This document shows positions 54,873 through 62,813 of a DNA stretch of 64,000 nt, piece after piece; within the stretch, counting starts at the first letter, position 1, and the number at the start of each line of letters is the position of its first letter. Both the position numbers and the translations under genes were made by a program. Where the stretch lies: the NCBI GenBank assembly GCA_020630715.1, contig JAHDIQ010000004.1:239868-303867 (forward strand), read 5' to 3'. Origin of the DNA: Nonlabens sp. GTDB lineage: Bacteria; Bacteroidota; Bacteroidia; Flavobacteriales; Flavobacteriaceae. The notes under the pieces are model-generated. The model was not told the DNA's origin. It did no database searches and saw only the letters and a list, made by a program, of their open reading frames with translations.

Positions 54873-55534
54873 GATGGCAGGAAAATCCCATCTTGCATGA
54901 CCAGTTTGCGGTCTGCAAGGTTAGCTAGCTCATGGTTATGTGTTACGATCACAAAAGTCTGACCAAATTCCTCACGTAAGGTAAAGATCAAATCGTGTAA
55001 ATCCTGTGCGGTCTGGCTGTCTAGGTTTCCTGTAGGTTCATCTGCATAAATGACCTTTGGGTTATTGATCAATGCACGTGCTGCCGCAACTCTTTGTTGC
55101 TCACCACCACTTAAAGCACCTGGCTTGTGATGCATACGGTCGCCTAGTTTTAAAAAATCTAATAGTTCTTTGGCGCGTTTTTCTGCAACGGCTTTAGGAG
55201 TGTTTTTAATATATGCAGGAATACATACATTTTCTAAGGCACTAAATTCTGGTAGTAATTGATGAAACTGAAAAATAAATCCCAGTCGCTCATTGCGGAA
55301 TTTACTAAGCGCATTGCTTTTTAATTTAAGAATATCAACGTCATCAATTATGAGTTGGGTATTCTCATGTAGATCAGGCTGTTCTAGCGTTCCTAAAATA
55401 TGTAGTAAAGTCGTTTTACCAGCACCAGAACTACCTACAATACTTACGATCTCACCAGTTGCTACAGATAAATCAACTCCATTTAAAACCCTTAAATCTC
55501 CAAAACTCTTATGAATCGATTGCGCTTTAATCAT
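54869..55534 (-). CDS. ABC transporter ATP-binding protein, LolD-like
   Basis: 221 residues. Walker A GSSGAGKTTLLH, signature LSGGEQQRVAAARAL, Walker B VIYADEPTGNLDS, H-loop IVTHNHELA. This is the MacB/LolD subclass, which serves lipoprotein release or efflux permeases; no such permease is adjacent. The -7 element TACCTTTG ends 4 nt before the ATG, predicting a leaderless message. Confidence 0.85.
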   Translation of the reverse strand: MIKAQSIHKSFGDLRVLNGVDLSVATGEIVSIVGSSGAGKTTLLHILGTLEQPDLHENTQLIIDDVDILKLKSNALSKFRNERLGFIFQFHQLLPEFSALENVCIPAYIKNTPKAVAEKRAKELLDFLKLGDRMHHKPGALSGGEQQRVAAARALINNPKVIYADEPTGNLDSQTAQDLHDLIFTLREEFGQTFVIVTHNHELANLADRKLVMQDGIFLPS

Positions 55535-55538
55535 GTAT

Positions 55539-55546
55539 CAAAGGTA
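55539..55546 (-). promoter_or_regulatory. -7 promoter element TACCTTTG, 4 nt from the start codon
   Basis: Minus-strand TAnnTTTG match almost touching ATG 55534. Confidence 0.45.
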
Positions 55547-55580
55547 TTGATTTTATATAATAGAAAAAGTAATTATGCCA

Positions 55581-58037
55581 TTAGGACTTAAACCATTGCG
55601 GTCCTTCATTTACATCCAGAAAGTAAGTCAATCTAATGGAGAAATTGTGACCTACAGGTTCCATAAATAGATCATTTAAACTATCAGAGAAATTAATCCT
55701 TCCTTGATTATCAAAATTAGAAACACGATTACGATACAATAAAGTCATCTCACTTCCTGGAGCAAATCGCCAGCGATAGGAAAGATCTAAATTCCAGATA
55801 TTAAAATTAGCATCAGGATCAAAATCATCTTCTAGTGTGTAATCACTATCTGCTACATTACCATCGCGTTGTAATTCTTTAAAGTCGCGAGAAAAACTAG
55901 CGCGAGACCAGAAATTTCTAAACGATATATTAATTGCATTACGGTTGTCAAAATTATAGGTTCCAGTAAGTCTGTTTTCTACGCTATGAGTATCGCGTTC
56001 ACTTAAAATAGAAGTAGTATCATCATCTGTTAAGGTTACCCAACTCATACGATCATTGCTTTTGTTCCAGTTTAATGCATAGACTAGTAAGAACTCATCG
56101 CTAAAACGATATCTAGGTGATATGCGGAAATCGTAATTGTGTTCATTTTCTTCTAGACGTTTAAATCTTCCTGCACGCACATCTATAGCAAACTTCTTAC
56201 GGTAATCTGTTGAGATAAAAGCACCCGTAAAAATACCAGCGCCATAACGTACCACAGCGTCTTCTATTCTAGATTCAAATTGATCTTTACGATCTGTAAA
56301 GAAATTAAAATCACCACCAAAGGCAAAACGCTCTTTGGTTATAAAAAACGGATTTAAGTTAATCTCGGATCCAGTATGGAATCCTGGCGTTGCTGAGCGT
56401 CTGTGTCTGGTGCGCAAGCGTATTTCATAGCGATTAAATATACCTTGCTGGGTAAGTTGTACGTAGTTTAAATCTGCTGCAAAGGTGTGAAAGTTAGTTC
56501 TAAAATTTCTACCTAAATCATTAGGGTCATAATTACGATCTCTAAAGAAATGACCTAGAAACGGACGCCATTTTCCTGCCGTTTTACGCCACGTAGTTTC
56601 AGTAGAATAACCGGTATCTGTTCCAGTAGGCGTAAAACGATTAGTCATCTTTAGTTCAGTTCTAAAACGATCTGTAGCGGCTTTATTGTTGTGATCTAAT
56701 ACGACTGCGGTGGCATTTGCATCTGTAAAGCTACCAGCACGCATCACATTTGTGTTTACCAGAGAAATCGACGAGTTATTTCCGTACTGTTGATCTAGGA
56801 CAAATACATTATAATTAGTAAACGGCTCTGTAACGACGCGACGACGATCACCCGTAACTGCATTTTCTACGGTTGCTTCTGTCTTTTCTGTAATGGCGTT
56901 TAAGAAACCTATTCCTAGACCTTTGGCAGTTCTTCCAGTAACTTTTACTGCATTTAATAACTGTGCAGCGTCTGGATTTTCAATGATATCTTCATCTGCT
57001 GTGGTTTCTATACTTCCAGCTCCAGATGGTGTTTGACCTATACGTCTAGAAAAGAAAATATCACCTTTATTAAATAGATCTACACCTTCTGTAAAAAAGG
57101 CTCTATTTTCTGCAAATAGTTGTTCAAATGGTCCTAGGTTTAATTCTACCTGGTCAAATGCTACCTGACCAAAATCAGGAATCAAGGTCGCATCTAGTGT
57201 AAACGCATCATTAATACCATACTTTAAATCCATTCCGGCAGCAAAGCTTGTAGAATTATTCCCATCAAATCGATCGTGAATGGTCGTGACAAATGGATAT
57301 AAATTTAATCGTAATGGTGGATCAATATCTTGTACACCAGTAAGTAAGGCATCGTATTGTGTTCCATTACCAGTGGTAATATCGATGTAATTAAAACTGT
57401 AATCTTCATTTAAATGCCTGATTCTACGGAATACCTGAAATGACCAGTCCTGTATCTTTAATTCTGGAAATCGTAACGTGCGATATGGTATACGCATCTC
57501 TACATACCAGCCTTTCTCATTAAAACTTACCTCTGATAGAAAAACGACATTAAAGCTAAAATCTTCACGATCACCTTCTACTACGGCATCTCCTAATGCG
57601 TTTCCTGCCGTTGCAAAAAACCTAGTTTGATTGATCTGATTATTATAGGTGTTGATAAAAATACCGAATAAATCTGCCTGAACATCTATTTCATCACGTT
57701 GTGAAAATTGTCTTAGAATTCGTTCTGGCTCATTATCATATAAATAACCAGCGACATAAATCGCATTATCATCATAGGCTATTTTAATTTCGGTTTTATG
57801 GGTGTCTCGCTCTGGTTGTCCATTATTAGGTTCTATCATAACAAAATCACCAGCAGTAGGAACTTTATCCCATACGGCTTCAAATGGTTTTCCGTCAATT
57901 CTAGGAGCTTCGGTAATACGAGTAGCGGTATAATTCTTACGTTTAATGATGGTGGTATCCTGCTGGATGGATGAGAATTCCGCTTTCGCGAAAGCGAAAC
58001 ACAACAAACTTAACAGTACTAATACACCTTTATTCAT
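55581..58037 (-). CDS. DUF5916 outer-membrane-type protein with CBM9-like domain
   Basis: 818 residues. The signal peptide ends CFAFA-KAEFS. Residues ~35-230 form a carbohydrate-binding-module-9-like domain (ITEAPRIDGKPFEAVWDKVP, IKIAYDDNAIYVAGYLYD). The rest is DUF5916, probably a large beta-barrel (FGQVAFDQVELNLGPFEQLF, ENRAFFTEGVDLFNKGDIFF, SRRIGQTP), ending in a strand with RLTYFLDVNEG. Common in Flavobacteriia; function unknown. A palindrome copy forms the end of the signal peptide. Confidence 0.82.
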   Translation of the reverse strand: MNKGVLVLLSLLCFAFAKAEFSSIQQDTTIIKRKNYTATRITEAPRIDGKPFEAVWDKVPTAGDFVMIEPNNGQPERDTHKTEIKIAYDDNAIYVAGYLYDNEPERILRQFSQRDEIDVQADLFGIFINTYNNQINQTRFFATAGNALGDAVVEGDREDFSFNVVFLSEVSFNEKGWYVEMRIPYRTLRFPELKIQDWSFQVFRRIRHLNEDYSFNYIDITTGNGTQYDALLTGVQDIDPPLRLNLYPFVTTIHDRFDGNNSTSFAAGMDLKYGINDAFTLDATLIPDFGQVAFDQVELNLGPFEQLFAENRAFFTEGVDLFNKGDIFFSRRIGQTPSGAGSIETTADEDIIENPDAAQLLNAVKVTGRTAKGLGIGFLNAITEKTEATVENAVTGDRRRVVTEPFTNYNVFVLDQQYGNNSSISLVNTNVMRAGSFTDANATAVVLDHNNKAATDRFRTELKMTNRFTPTGTDTGYSTETTWRKTAGKWRPFLGHFFRDRNYDPNDLGRNFRTNFHTFAADLNYVQLTQQGIFNRYEIRLRTRHRRSATPGFHTGSEINLNPFFITKERFAFGGDFNFFTDRKDQFESRIEDAVVRYGAGIFTGAFISTDYRKKFAIDVRAGRFKRLEENEHNYDFRISPRYRFSDEFLLVYALNWNKSNDRMSWVTLTDDDTTSILSERDTHSVENRLTGTYNFDNRNAINISFRNFWSRASFSRDFKELQRDGNVADSDYTLEDDFDPDANFNIWNLDLSYRWRFAPGSEMTLLYRNRVSNFDNQGRINFSDSLNDLFMEPVGHNFSIRLTYFLDVNEGPQWFKS
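57982..57995. repeat. Palindrome GCTTTCGCGAAAGC in a signal peptide (AFAKA)
   Basis: Exact copy, read on the minus strand as AFAKA at the signal-peptidase region of the DUF5916 protein. Confidence 0.9.
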
Positions 58038-58140
58038 AGACGTGGCAAAACTAAAATGTTCAAAGTTTCAAAACACTAAATACGTGTTAATTTAAAGCGT
58101 GTTTTAATAGGTATCTATAACTTGCTATAAAATTATAGCC

Positions 58141-58677
58141 ATGGAAAAAGCGATACTAGCCGGTGGATGTTTCTGGTGTACAGAAGCCGTTTTTCAACGT
58201 GTAAAAGGAGTAGAAAAAGTACGATCTGGTTTTTGTGGTGGGCACATCAAGAATCCAGCATATAGAGAAGTGGTGACACAACGCACTGGTCACGCAGAAG
58301 CAGTGGAAATTACCTTTGATTCAAGTGTAGTTAGTTTTAAAGAATTACTGATGGTGTTTTTTGCCACTCACGATCCTACTACCTTAAATAGACAAGGTCA
58401 CGATGTAGGAACTCATTATAGAAGTGCTGTATTTTATCTAAATGAGTCTCAAAAGCAAGCAACACTGGAATATATCGAGCATTTAACAGCTACAAAAGTT
58501 TTTGAAAATCCTATTGTTACAGATGTAGCGCCAGCAACGGCCTTTTATCCAGCAGATGCTATTCACGATGATTACTACAACAATAACAGACAGCAAGGAT
58601 ACTGTCAATATGTGATTGATCCTAAAGTAAAAAAATTAATGACCAGTTTTAAAGAACTGGCAAAAGATGAAGATTAA
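58141..58677 (+). CDS. msrA: Peptide methionine-(S)-S-oxide reductase
   Basis: 178 residues. Active-site GGCFWCTEAVFQRVKGV with catalytic C10, then SGFCGGHIKNPAYREVVTQR, FFATHDPTTLNRQGHDVGTH and YRSAVFY. Repairs S-sulfoxide of methionine. No msrB domain is fused. Its stop overlaps the stop of the convergent small gene (TTAA). Confidence 0.95.
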   Translation: MEKAILAGGCFWCTEAVFQRVKGVEKVRSGFCGGHIKNPAYREVVTQRTGHAEAVEITFDSSVVSFKELLMVFFATHDPTTLNRQGHDVGTHYRSAVFYLNESQKQATLEYIEHLTATKVFENPIVTDVAPATAFYPADAIHDDYYNNNRQQGYCQYVIDPKVKKLMTSFKELAKDED

Positions 58678-58973
58678 GTAGCGTCTACTTCTATTACGGT
58701 TTCTGGATCTTCTTTTTTGATTAGATATACATAAACCCAAGTAATAGTGAATGTAGGGATTACATCTAGTCCAGGAACTAATTCTTCAATAGTGGTAATA
58801 ATACCAGCGGTAACACCGGTTTTTCCAGGATATAACTTGGTCATTAAAAATCCAGCAATGGGTGCCCATCCTATATCTGTAGCTTCGCCTATACCAGGAA
58901 TAAGGTAAGAAGCCATTCCTACTAGGTCGAATATGATTCCAAAGATGAGTTTAGAACGTTTACTTTTAAACAT
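58674..58973 (-). CDS. Small membrane protein of unknown function
   Basis: 99 residues with three hydrophobic segments (LIFGIIFDLVGMASYLIPGI, IGWAPIAGFLMTKL, FTITWVYVYLI) and a G-rich loop (YPGKTGVTAGIITTIEE). The pattern is seen in conserved Bacteroidota membrane proteins. An acidic C-terminus follows. Function not assigned. Confidence 0.65.
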   Translation of the reverse strand: MFKSKRSKLIFGIIFDLVGMASYLIPGIGEATDIGWAPIAGFLMTKLYPGKTGVTAGIITTIEELVPGLDVIPTFTITWVYVYLIKKEDPETVIEVDAT

Positions 58974-59026
58974 AAATAATTGTATTAATTACTTAAAGAT
59001 AGTCAAATAACGTTCCAAAAATAAAT

Positions 59027-59623
59027 CTAGTGTAGATCTGCGGTAATGAGTTTTAGGAATTCTGTACGTGTTTCTGTTTTTTCAAATGCACCACGGAAAC
59101 CGCTGGTTGTGGTACTAGAATTTTGTTTTTGAACACCTCGCATCATCATGCACATGTGTGACGCTTCTATCACCACGGCAACACCTAATGGTTTTAAGGT
59201 ATGATCAATACATTCTAGAATATCATGCGTTAAACGTTCTTGAACTTGTAATCTACGCGCAAATACGTCTACAATTCTAGGGATTTTAGAAAGTCCTACA
59301 ATATGACCATTAGGAATGTATGCAATATGAGCTTTACCAAAAAACGGTAGCATATGATGTTCACACAAAGAGTAAAGTTCAATATCCTTAATGATAACCA
59401 TATCGTTATAATCCTCGGCAAACATAGCTCCTTTAAGAATCGCTGCTGGATCTTTATCATATCCAGAAGTTAGGAATTGCATGGCTTTTGCAGCGCGTTC
59501 TGGAGTTTTTAATAGTCCTTCACGATCTACATCTTCACCTATATTCTCAATAACTCCTTTAAATTGTTTTTTGATATCCTCAGTAACTTCAATATTATAT
59601 TCTTCAAAAACTCTGTATGACAT
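59027..59623 (-). CDS. folE: GTP cyclohydrolase I
   Basis: 198 residues. First enzyme of tetrahydrofolate/pterin synthesis (GTP to dihydroneopterin triphosphate). Zinc ligands in [20 protein letters not shown] and [36 protein letters not shown] is the conserved active-site segment. Single gene at the left edge of the accessory region. Confidence 0.95.
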   Translation of the reverse strand: MSYRVFEEYNIEVTEDIKKQFKGVIENIGEDVDREGLLKTPERAAKAMQFLTSGYDKDPAAILKGAMFAEDYNDMVIIKDIELYSLCEHHMLPFFGKAHIAYIPNGHIVGLSKIPRIVDVFARRLQVQERLTHDILECIDHTLKPLGVAVVIEASHMCMMMRGVQKQNSSTTTSGFRGAFEKTETRTEFLKLITADLH

Positions 59624-59794
59624 TTCCTATAATTTTTGATAAAGTTACACTTATTTTGATCAGTAAAATTATGGTTATGTTAATCTATTGAAATTTTAGG
59701 ATAAGTACTTAAAAGTAAATAATATCGCTATCATAGTTTCCTTGTTATTTTATTCCAAAACAGAAAACACCGTTTAGTTTTTCCATAAAATAAA

Positions 59795-59818
59795 GAACCA
59801 CGCATAAAGCGTGGTTTC
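59795..59818. terminator. Hairpin (GAACCACGC / GCGTGGTTTC)
   Basis: 9-bp stem with ATAAA loop in the 777-nt gap between folE and the transposase. No long T-run follows on the plus strand. Confidence 0.5.
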
Positions 59819-59952
59819 TTATGTGATCTTGATCGCAGTAGGATTGTAGATCCTGAATCAATCCAATGTTGCAAATACAATCCCAACCCTAACAGGTTAT
59901 CGGAATGTTCTATTTGTTCACTTTCAATAATGAATTCTTGATGTTTCCAAAT

Positions 59953-59985
59953 AAAAAATCCCGATCGCTATCGCGTTTCGGGATT
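59953..59985 (-). terminator. Leftward terminator in repeat copy 1
   Basis: Stem AATCCCGA/TCGGGATT with a T-run when read on the minus strand. Confidence 0.6.
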
Positions 59986-60118
59986 GTGAGTGTCGTGATC
60001 GCAGTAGGATTGTAGATCCTGAATCAATCTAATGTTGCAAATACAATCCCAACCCTATCGGGTTATCGGAATGTTCTATTTGTTCACTTTCAAGAATGAA
60101 TTCTTGACGTTTTCAAAT

Positions 60119-60151
60119 AAAAAATCCCGATCGCTATCGCGTTTCGGGATT
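60119..60151 (-). terminator. Leftward terminator in repeat copy 2
   Basis: Same stem as copy 1, 166 bp on. It would end a transcript coming from the right, but no leftward gene now lies there. Confidence 0.6.
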
Positions 60152-60161
60152 GTGAGTGTCG

Positions 60162-60175
60162 TGACCTCGAGCGGA
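60162..60175 (-). other. Possible tRNA 3'-end remnant
   Basis: TGACCTCGAGCGGA read leftward is TCCGCTCGAGGTCA, which has the form of the T-stem/acceptor end of a tRNA gene followed by its terminator. The similarity stops after 14 nt, so this is at most a fragment or an attachment-site scar. Confidence 0.25.
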
Positions 60176-60308
60176 CAGAGTTCAAACTTTTTGAAAGAGG
60201 ATATAAGTTTAATAATTTGTAAATCAAGGTTGTAAAGGGTTAAAATATAAAGTGAGAACATAAAAGAATTTAAAAGTGGTAACTCAAGAATTATAGTGTT
60301 TAATATGT

Positions 60309-61728
60309 AGGCTATTAAATTATTCCTAATGTGCTTAACTTAATAACGCTAAGTTCTGTTCTAAGATATGTAATTTAGTAAAATACCATTAGACCTTAGT
60401 ATGTCACATCATTATAAACGAAATTACCATCCTCTTATCGTCATTCTTTTTAATAGCGGTATGCTATCAGTCAGGGAACTTGATCAAATTCCAAGAACTA
60501 CAAGGTACAATTGGAGAAATTTTAGTCACGACAATTACTACGGAAATGAATGGGCGACAAGCTATATCAAACAATTTGATGACATTAAAGATGTCTTTCA
60601 AAGTAAGTTTACTGCCAGAGCTATTAGAACTATTTTAAGAACTAGACGTGGATACTATAAAATGCTTGGTGAATTAGTTCATCACAAAAATCTTTTGAAA
60701 CAACATGCAAGTAGTATTGTCACTTCCATAGAAGATATGACTCAGTTTTCTAATACTACGATTACAAAGGCATGTAAGTTCTATGGTATCTCTAAAGATT
60801 GGTATTATGCTCAAAAAAGAAAAGTCACTTGTTCTGCTAGCTTATTCAAAAAGTGTTACCGTCAATATCCCAACCAACTTACGTTGAAGGAAGTCACGGA
60901 AATTGAGTTTTTGGTTAAAGATTCTAATAGCTCTAAAAAACCAATAACCACCATTTACTATGATGTCATTCGTAAAAATCTTATCGCCTGTGGACTTACT
61001 ACTTTTAGAAAATATGCGAATGCTCTAGGATATGTGAAATTAAAACCAATAAGATCCAAACCCAAAGAAGGATTTAAAACTTCTCATGTTTTTGAATGGT
61101 TACATATAGATATTACTCGTATTCAGACATACAAAGAAGGCATCCAAAAAGTAGCGTTTGTAAAAGATAATTTCTCATCTGCCTTACTACATTATAAATC
61201 TACCTCTAAAAAAGCTGGAAGCCAATTTATCAAAAATCTCCTTGAAGAAACGTTTGAAAAATATAATCTATTTAATCATACAGAAGATATTCATATTCTC
61301 TCTGACGGTGGTTCTGAAAACAAAGGTGAAGTTCTCTCCTGGATTAAGCAAATCAATGCCCCACCCATTGTAAAGAAAGTAACAGCGATGACTGATGAGT
61401 TTCCATTCTCTAATGCGATGTCTGAAATCACTCATCGTATTTATAAATCAGAATTTATGGGTGGTAAACATTCTGAAGATCAAGTATCACACATTTCAAG
61501 CCTTAATGACTTTATGGAATATTACAATAATCACAGATATCCATGTCGTCTTTACGGTAAAACACCTATGGAAATAATTCAAGGTCAAGAAGTCGATAAA
61601 ACCATGTTCTCTGAAGCTCTTAATCAGGCTAAAGTAAATAGGTTAGAAGCGAATAAAAATTTCAATGAATGTGTTGCCAAAATAGGATTTAATAGGTCGT
61701 AAAAATTAAAACTAATTTTCAATAGCCT
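60309..61728 (+). mobile_element. Insertion sequence with DDE transposase
   Basis: Element of ~1.4 kb enclosing the transposase gene. Candidate ends: AGGCTATTAAA at 60309-60319 and TTCAATAGCCT at 61718-61728, inverted with one mismatch. I could not identify a target duplication with certainty. Confidence 0.5.
60401..61702 (+). CDS. Transposase with integrase-type DDE core
   Basis: 433 residues in one frame. N-terminal helix-turn-helix-like half (LDQIPRTTRYNWRNF; TKACKFYGISKDWYYAQKRK) and a C-terminal rve-type core: D in WLHIDITRIQ, D in ILSDGGSENKGE and E in FSNAMSEITHRIYKSEF, then YYNNHRYPCRLYGKTPMEII. The family is IS3/IS481-like in the core, though single-frame. All three acidic residues are present, so it may be active. 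Confidence 0.85.
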   Translation: MSHHYKRNYHPLIVILFNSGMLSVRELDQIPRTTRYNWRNFSHDNYYGNEWATSYIKQFDDIKDVFQSKFTARAIRTILRTRRGYYKMLGELVHHKNLLKQHASSIVTSIEDMTQFSNTTITKACKFYGISKDWYYAQKRKVTCSASLFKKCYRQYPNQLTLKEVTEIEFLVKDSNSSKKPITTIYYDVIRKNLIACGLTTFRKYANALGYVKLKPIRSKPKEGFKTSHVFEWLHIDITRIQTYKEGIQKVAFVKDNFSSALLHYKSTSKKAGSQFIKNLLEETFEKYNLFNHTEDIHILSDGGSENKGEVLSWIKQINAPPIVKKVTAMTDEFPFSNAMSEITHRIYKSEFMGGKHSEDQVSHISSLNDFMEYYNNHRYPCRLYGKTPMEIIQGQEVDKTMFSEALNQAKVNRLEANKNFNECVAKIGFNRS

Positions 61729-61734
61729 GTGTTG

Positions 61735-61750
61735 AGCTTGTCGAAAAATC
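61735..61750. repeat. Dispersed repeat TTGAGCTTGTCGAA
   Basis: Inverse of the TTCGACAAGCTCA word found inside the composite repeat at 34002-34039; here it follows the right end of the insertion sequence. Confidence 0.5.
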
Positions 61751-61765
61751 AACGAACTTCTAAAA

Positions 61766-61802
61766 AGAGTTAAGACAACTTTTTAAAAACTGCCTTAACT
61801 CT
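61766..61802. terminator. Inverted repeat AGAGTTAAG / CTTAACTCT
   Basis: 9-bp perfect arms enclosing a T5-A5 core. Could end transcription from either side. Confidence 0.45.
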
Positions 61803-61822
61803 AAACTACTCTATTTCAATGC

Positions 61823-61840
61823 TGTTCCAACTTTGGAACA
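61823..61840. promoter_or_regulatory. Palindrome TGTTCCAA-CT-TTGGAACA
   Basis: Perfect 8+8 inverted repeat with a 2-nt centre, 22 nt past the stop of the orphan mini-gene. Operator-like or recombination-site-like; role unknown. Confidence 0.35.
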
Positions 61841-61861
61841 CTTTTATCGCGTTTCTAACGA

Positions 61862-61963
61862 TTAGTGACCCGTGGTCTTTACGTAGTTCGTGTTTTGAGT
61901 CTGAGATAATGCGCTGGTGATTAATCCTAAAACAAACGCTATGGTGATTATATACTTGTTCAT
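61862..61963 (-). CDS. Orphan signal-peptide mini-gene, probably a truncated secreted protein
   Basis: 33 residues: signal peptide MNKYIITIAFVLGLITSALS|Q, then TQNTNYVKTTGH and a stop. The mature start NYVKTT resembles the first mature residues of Bacteroidota YD/Rhs-repeat proteins, which suggests the leftover 5' end of such a gene next to the Rhs toxin. It could also be a genuine secreted peptide. A leader AACCAGCCAAG precedes the ATG. Confidence 0.45.
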   Translation of the reverse strand: MNKYIITIAFVLGLITSALSQTQNTNYVKTTGH

Positions 61964-62191
61964 CTTGGCTGGTTAGTGTTTCTTTTGATTTTTTTTGTTT
62001 TAATCACTCTTACTCTTCACTCTCTTCAAAGACTCGCTAGACATAAACTTACCTTTTACAACTTCCCTTTTTAAAATATCTATATCTTAGAAATAGTTAA
62101 ATCTATAACTGCCTCTAATTGAGCTGTATTCCTTATAAGGAACATGATATTTTAAAATGCCCTTGTAAGTTGCAATGCAATCTTGCATTAA

Positions 62192-62806
62192 TTACTCATC
62201 TTTCCAAACTTCCTCTGTTTCATCTGAGAAGAAAAACCTATAGCCATCAGGAAGAGCTAGAAATTTTCCTATTCTTGGTTGTTCCTTAAGTATATAGAAC
62301 AAATAGTCTACAGACAGTTCCTTAATATCTCCACTATATGCATTTGATGTTAAATACCAACCAGTCATGTGACTAGGTTCGTCATATCTCACTGCGTTTA
62401 CTTCAGAACCGTTATATACATCTTCCATAATTGCTATTTTTTGAGATATTGAAGGGAAATTGGGGGAAACACCAACCGAATCACAAATCTTTATTTGATC
62501 TTTCATTAATTGAAGTGTAAAGGATATATCGAATTCAAAAAGATTGATACCGTCTTTTACGTCTTTTAATTCGTGTATTTCCAAATAAGAGCCATTTGCA
62601 ATAAACTTGATAAACCATGATCCAAATCCCATTGTCTCTTGATCTTTTAAATTCAATTCTACTAAGTTTAAATACTTAACAATATAATCAACAATGAACC
62701 TAGCATCCGATTCACTATTAACATTATTCAAACTAAATTCATATCCCAAAGAATCATTTAGCCCTTGAGTTACTGCCGAATTATTTAGATCTAAAATTGA
62801 ATACAT
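62192..62806 (-). CDS. Probable immunity protein (Imm33/DUF2185-like C-terminus)
   Basis: 204 residues from ATG 62806, 7 nt after the toxin stop. No signal peptide. The last ~60 residues (GWYLTSNAYSGDIKELSVDY, PRIGKFLALPDGYRFFFSD, EEVWKDE) resemble Imm33/DUF2185-type immunity domains; the N-terminal ~140 residues are unrecognised and acidic. Position directly behind an Rhs-core toxin is the main argument. A longer start at 62848 would overlap the toxin gene and was rejected. Confidence 0.6.
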   Translation of the reverse strand: MYSILDLNNSAVTQGLNDSLGYEFSLNNVNSESDARFIVDYIVKYLNLVELNLKDQETMGFGSWFIKFIANGSYLEIHELKDVKDGINLFEFDISFTLQLMKDQIKICDSVGVSPNFPSISQKIAIMEDVYNGSEVNAVRYDEPSHMTGWYLTSNAYSGDIKELSVDYLFYILKEQPRIGKFLALPDGYRFFFSDETEEVWKDE

Positions 62807-62813
62807 ATTTAAA

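Larger units (their letters stand above)
59831..60162. repeat. 166-bp tandem duplication, two copies
   Basis: 59831-59996 and 59997-60162 are nearly identical (a handful of substitutions). Each unit has an AGGATTGTAGATCCT hairpin, a CAAATACAATCCCAACCC segment, an AACCC/GGGTT hairpin and an AATCCCGA...TCGGGATT stem with A-run (a leftward terminator). No gene inside. Confidence 0.9.

Noticed and set aside
59831..60175. Complete tRNA gene in the repeat units
   Set aside because: No cloverleaf can be closed: the 5' acceptor strand and anticodon arm are missing; only tRNA-end-like fragments are seen.
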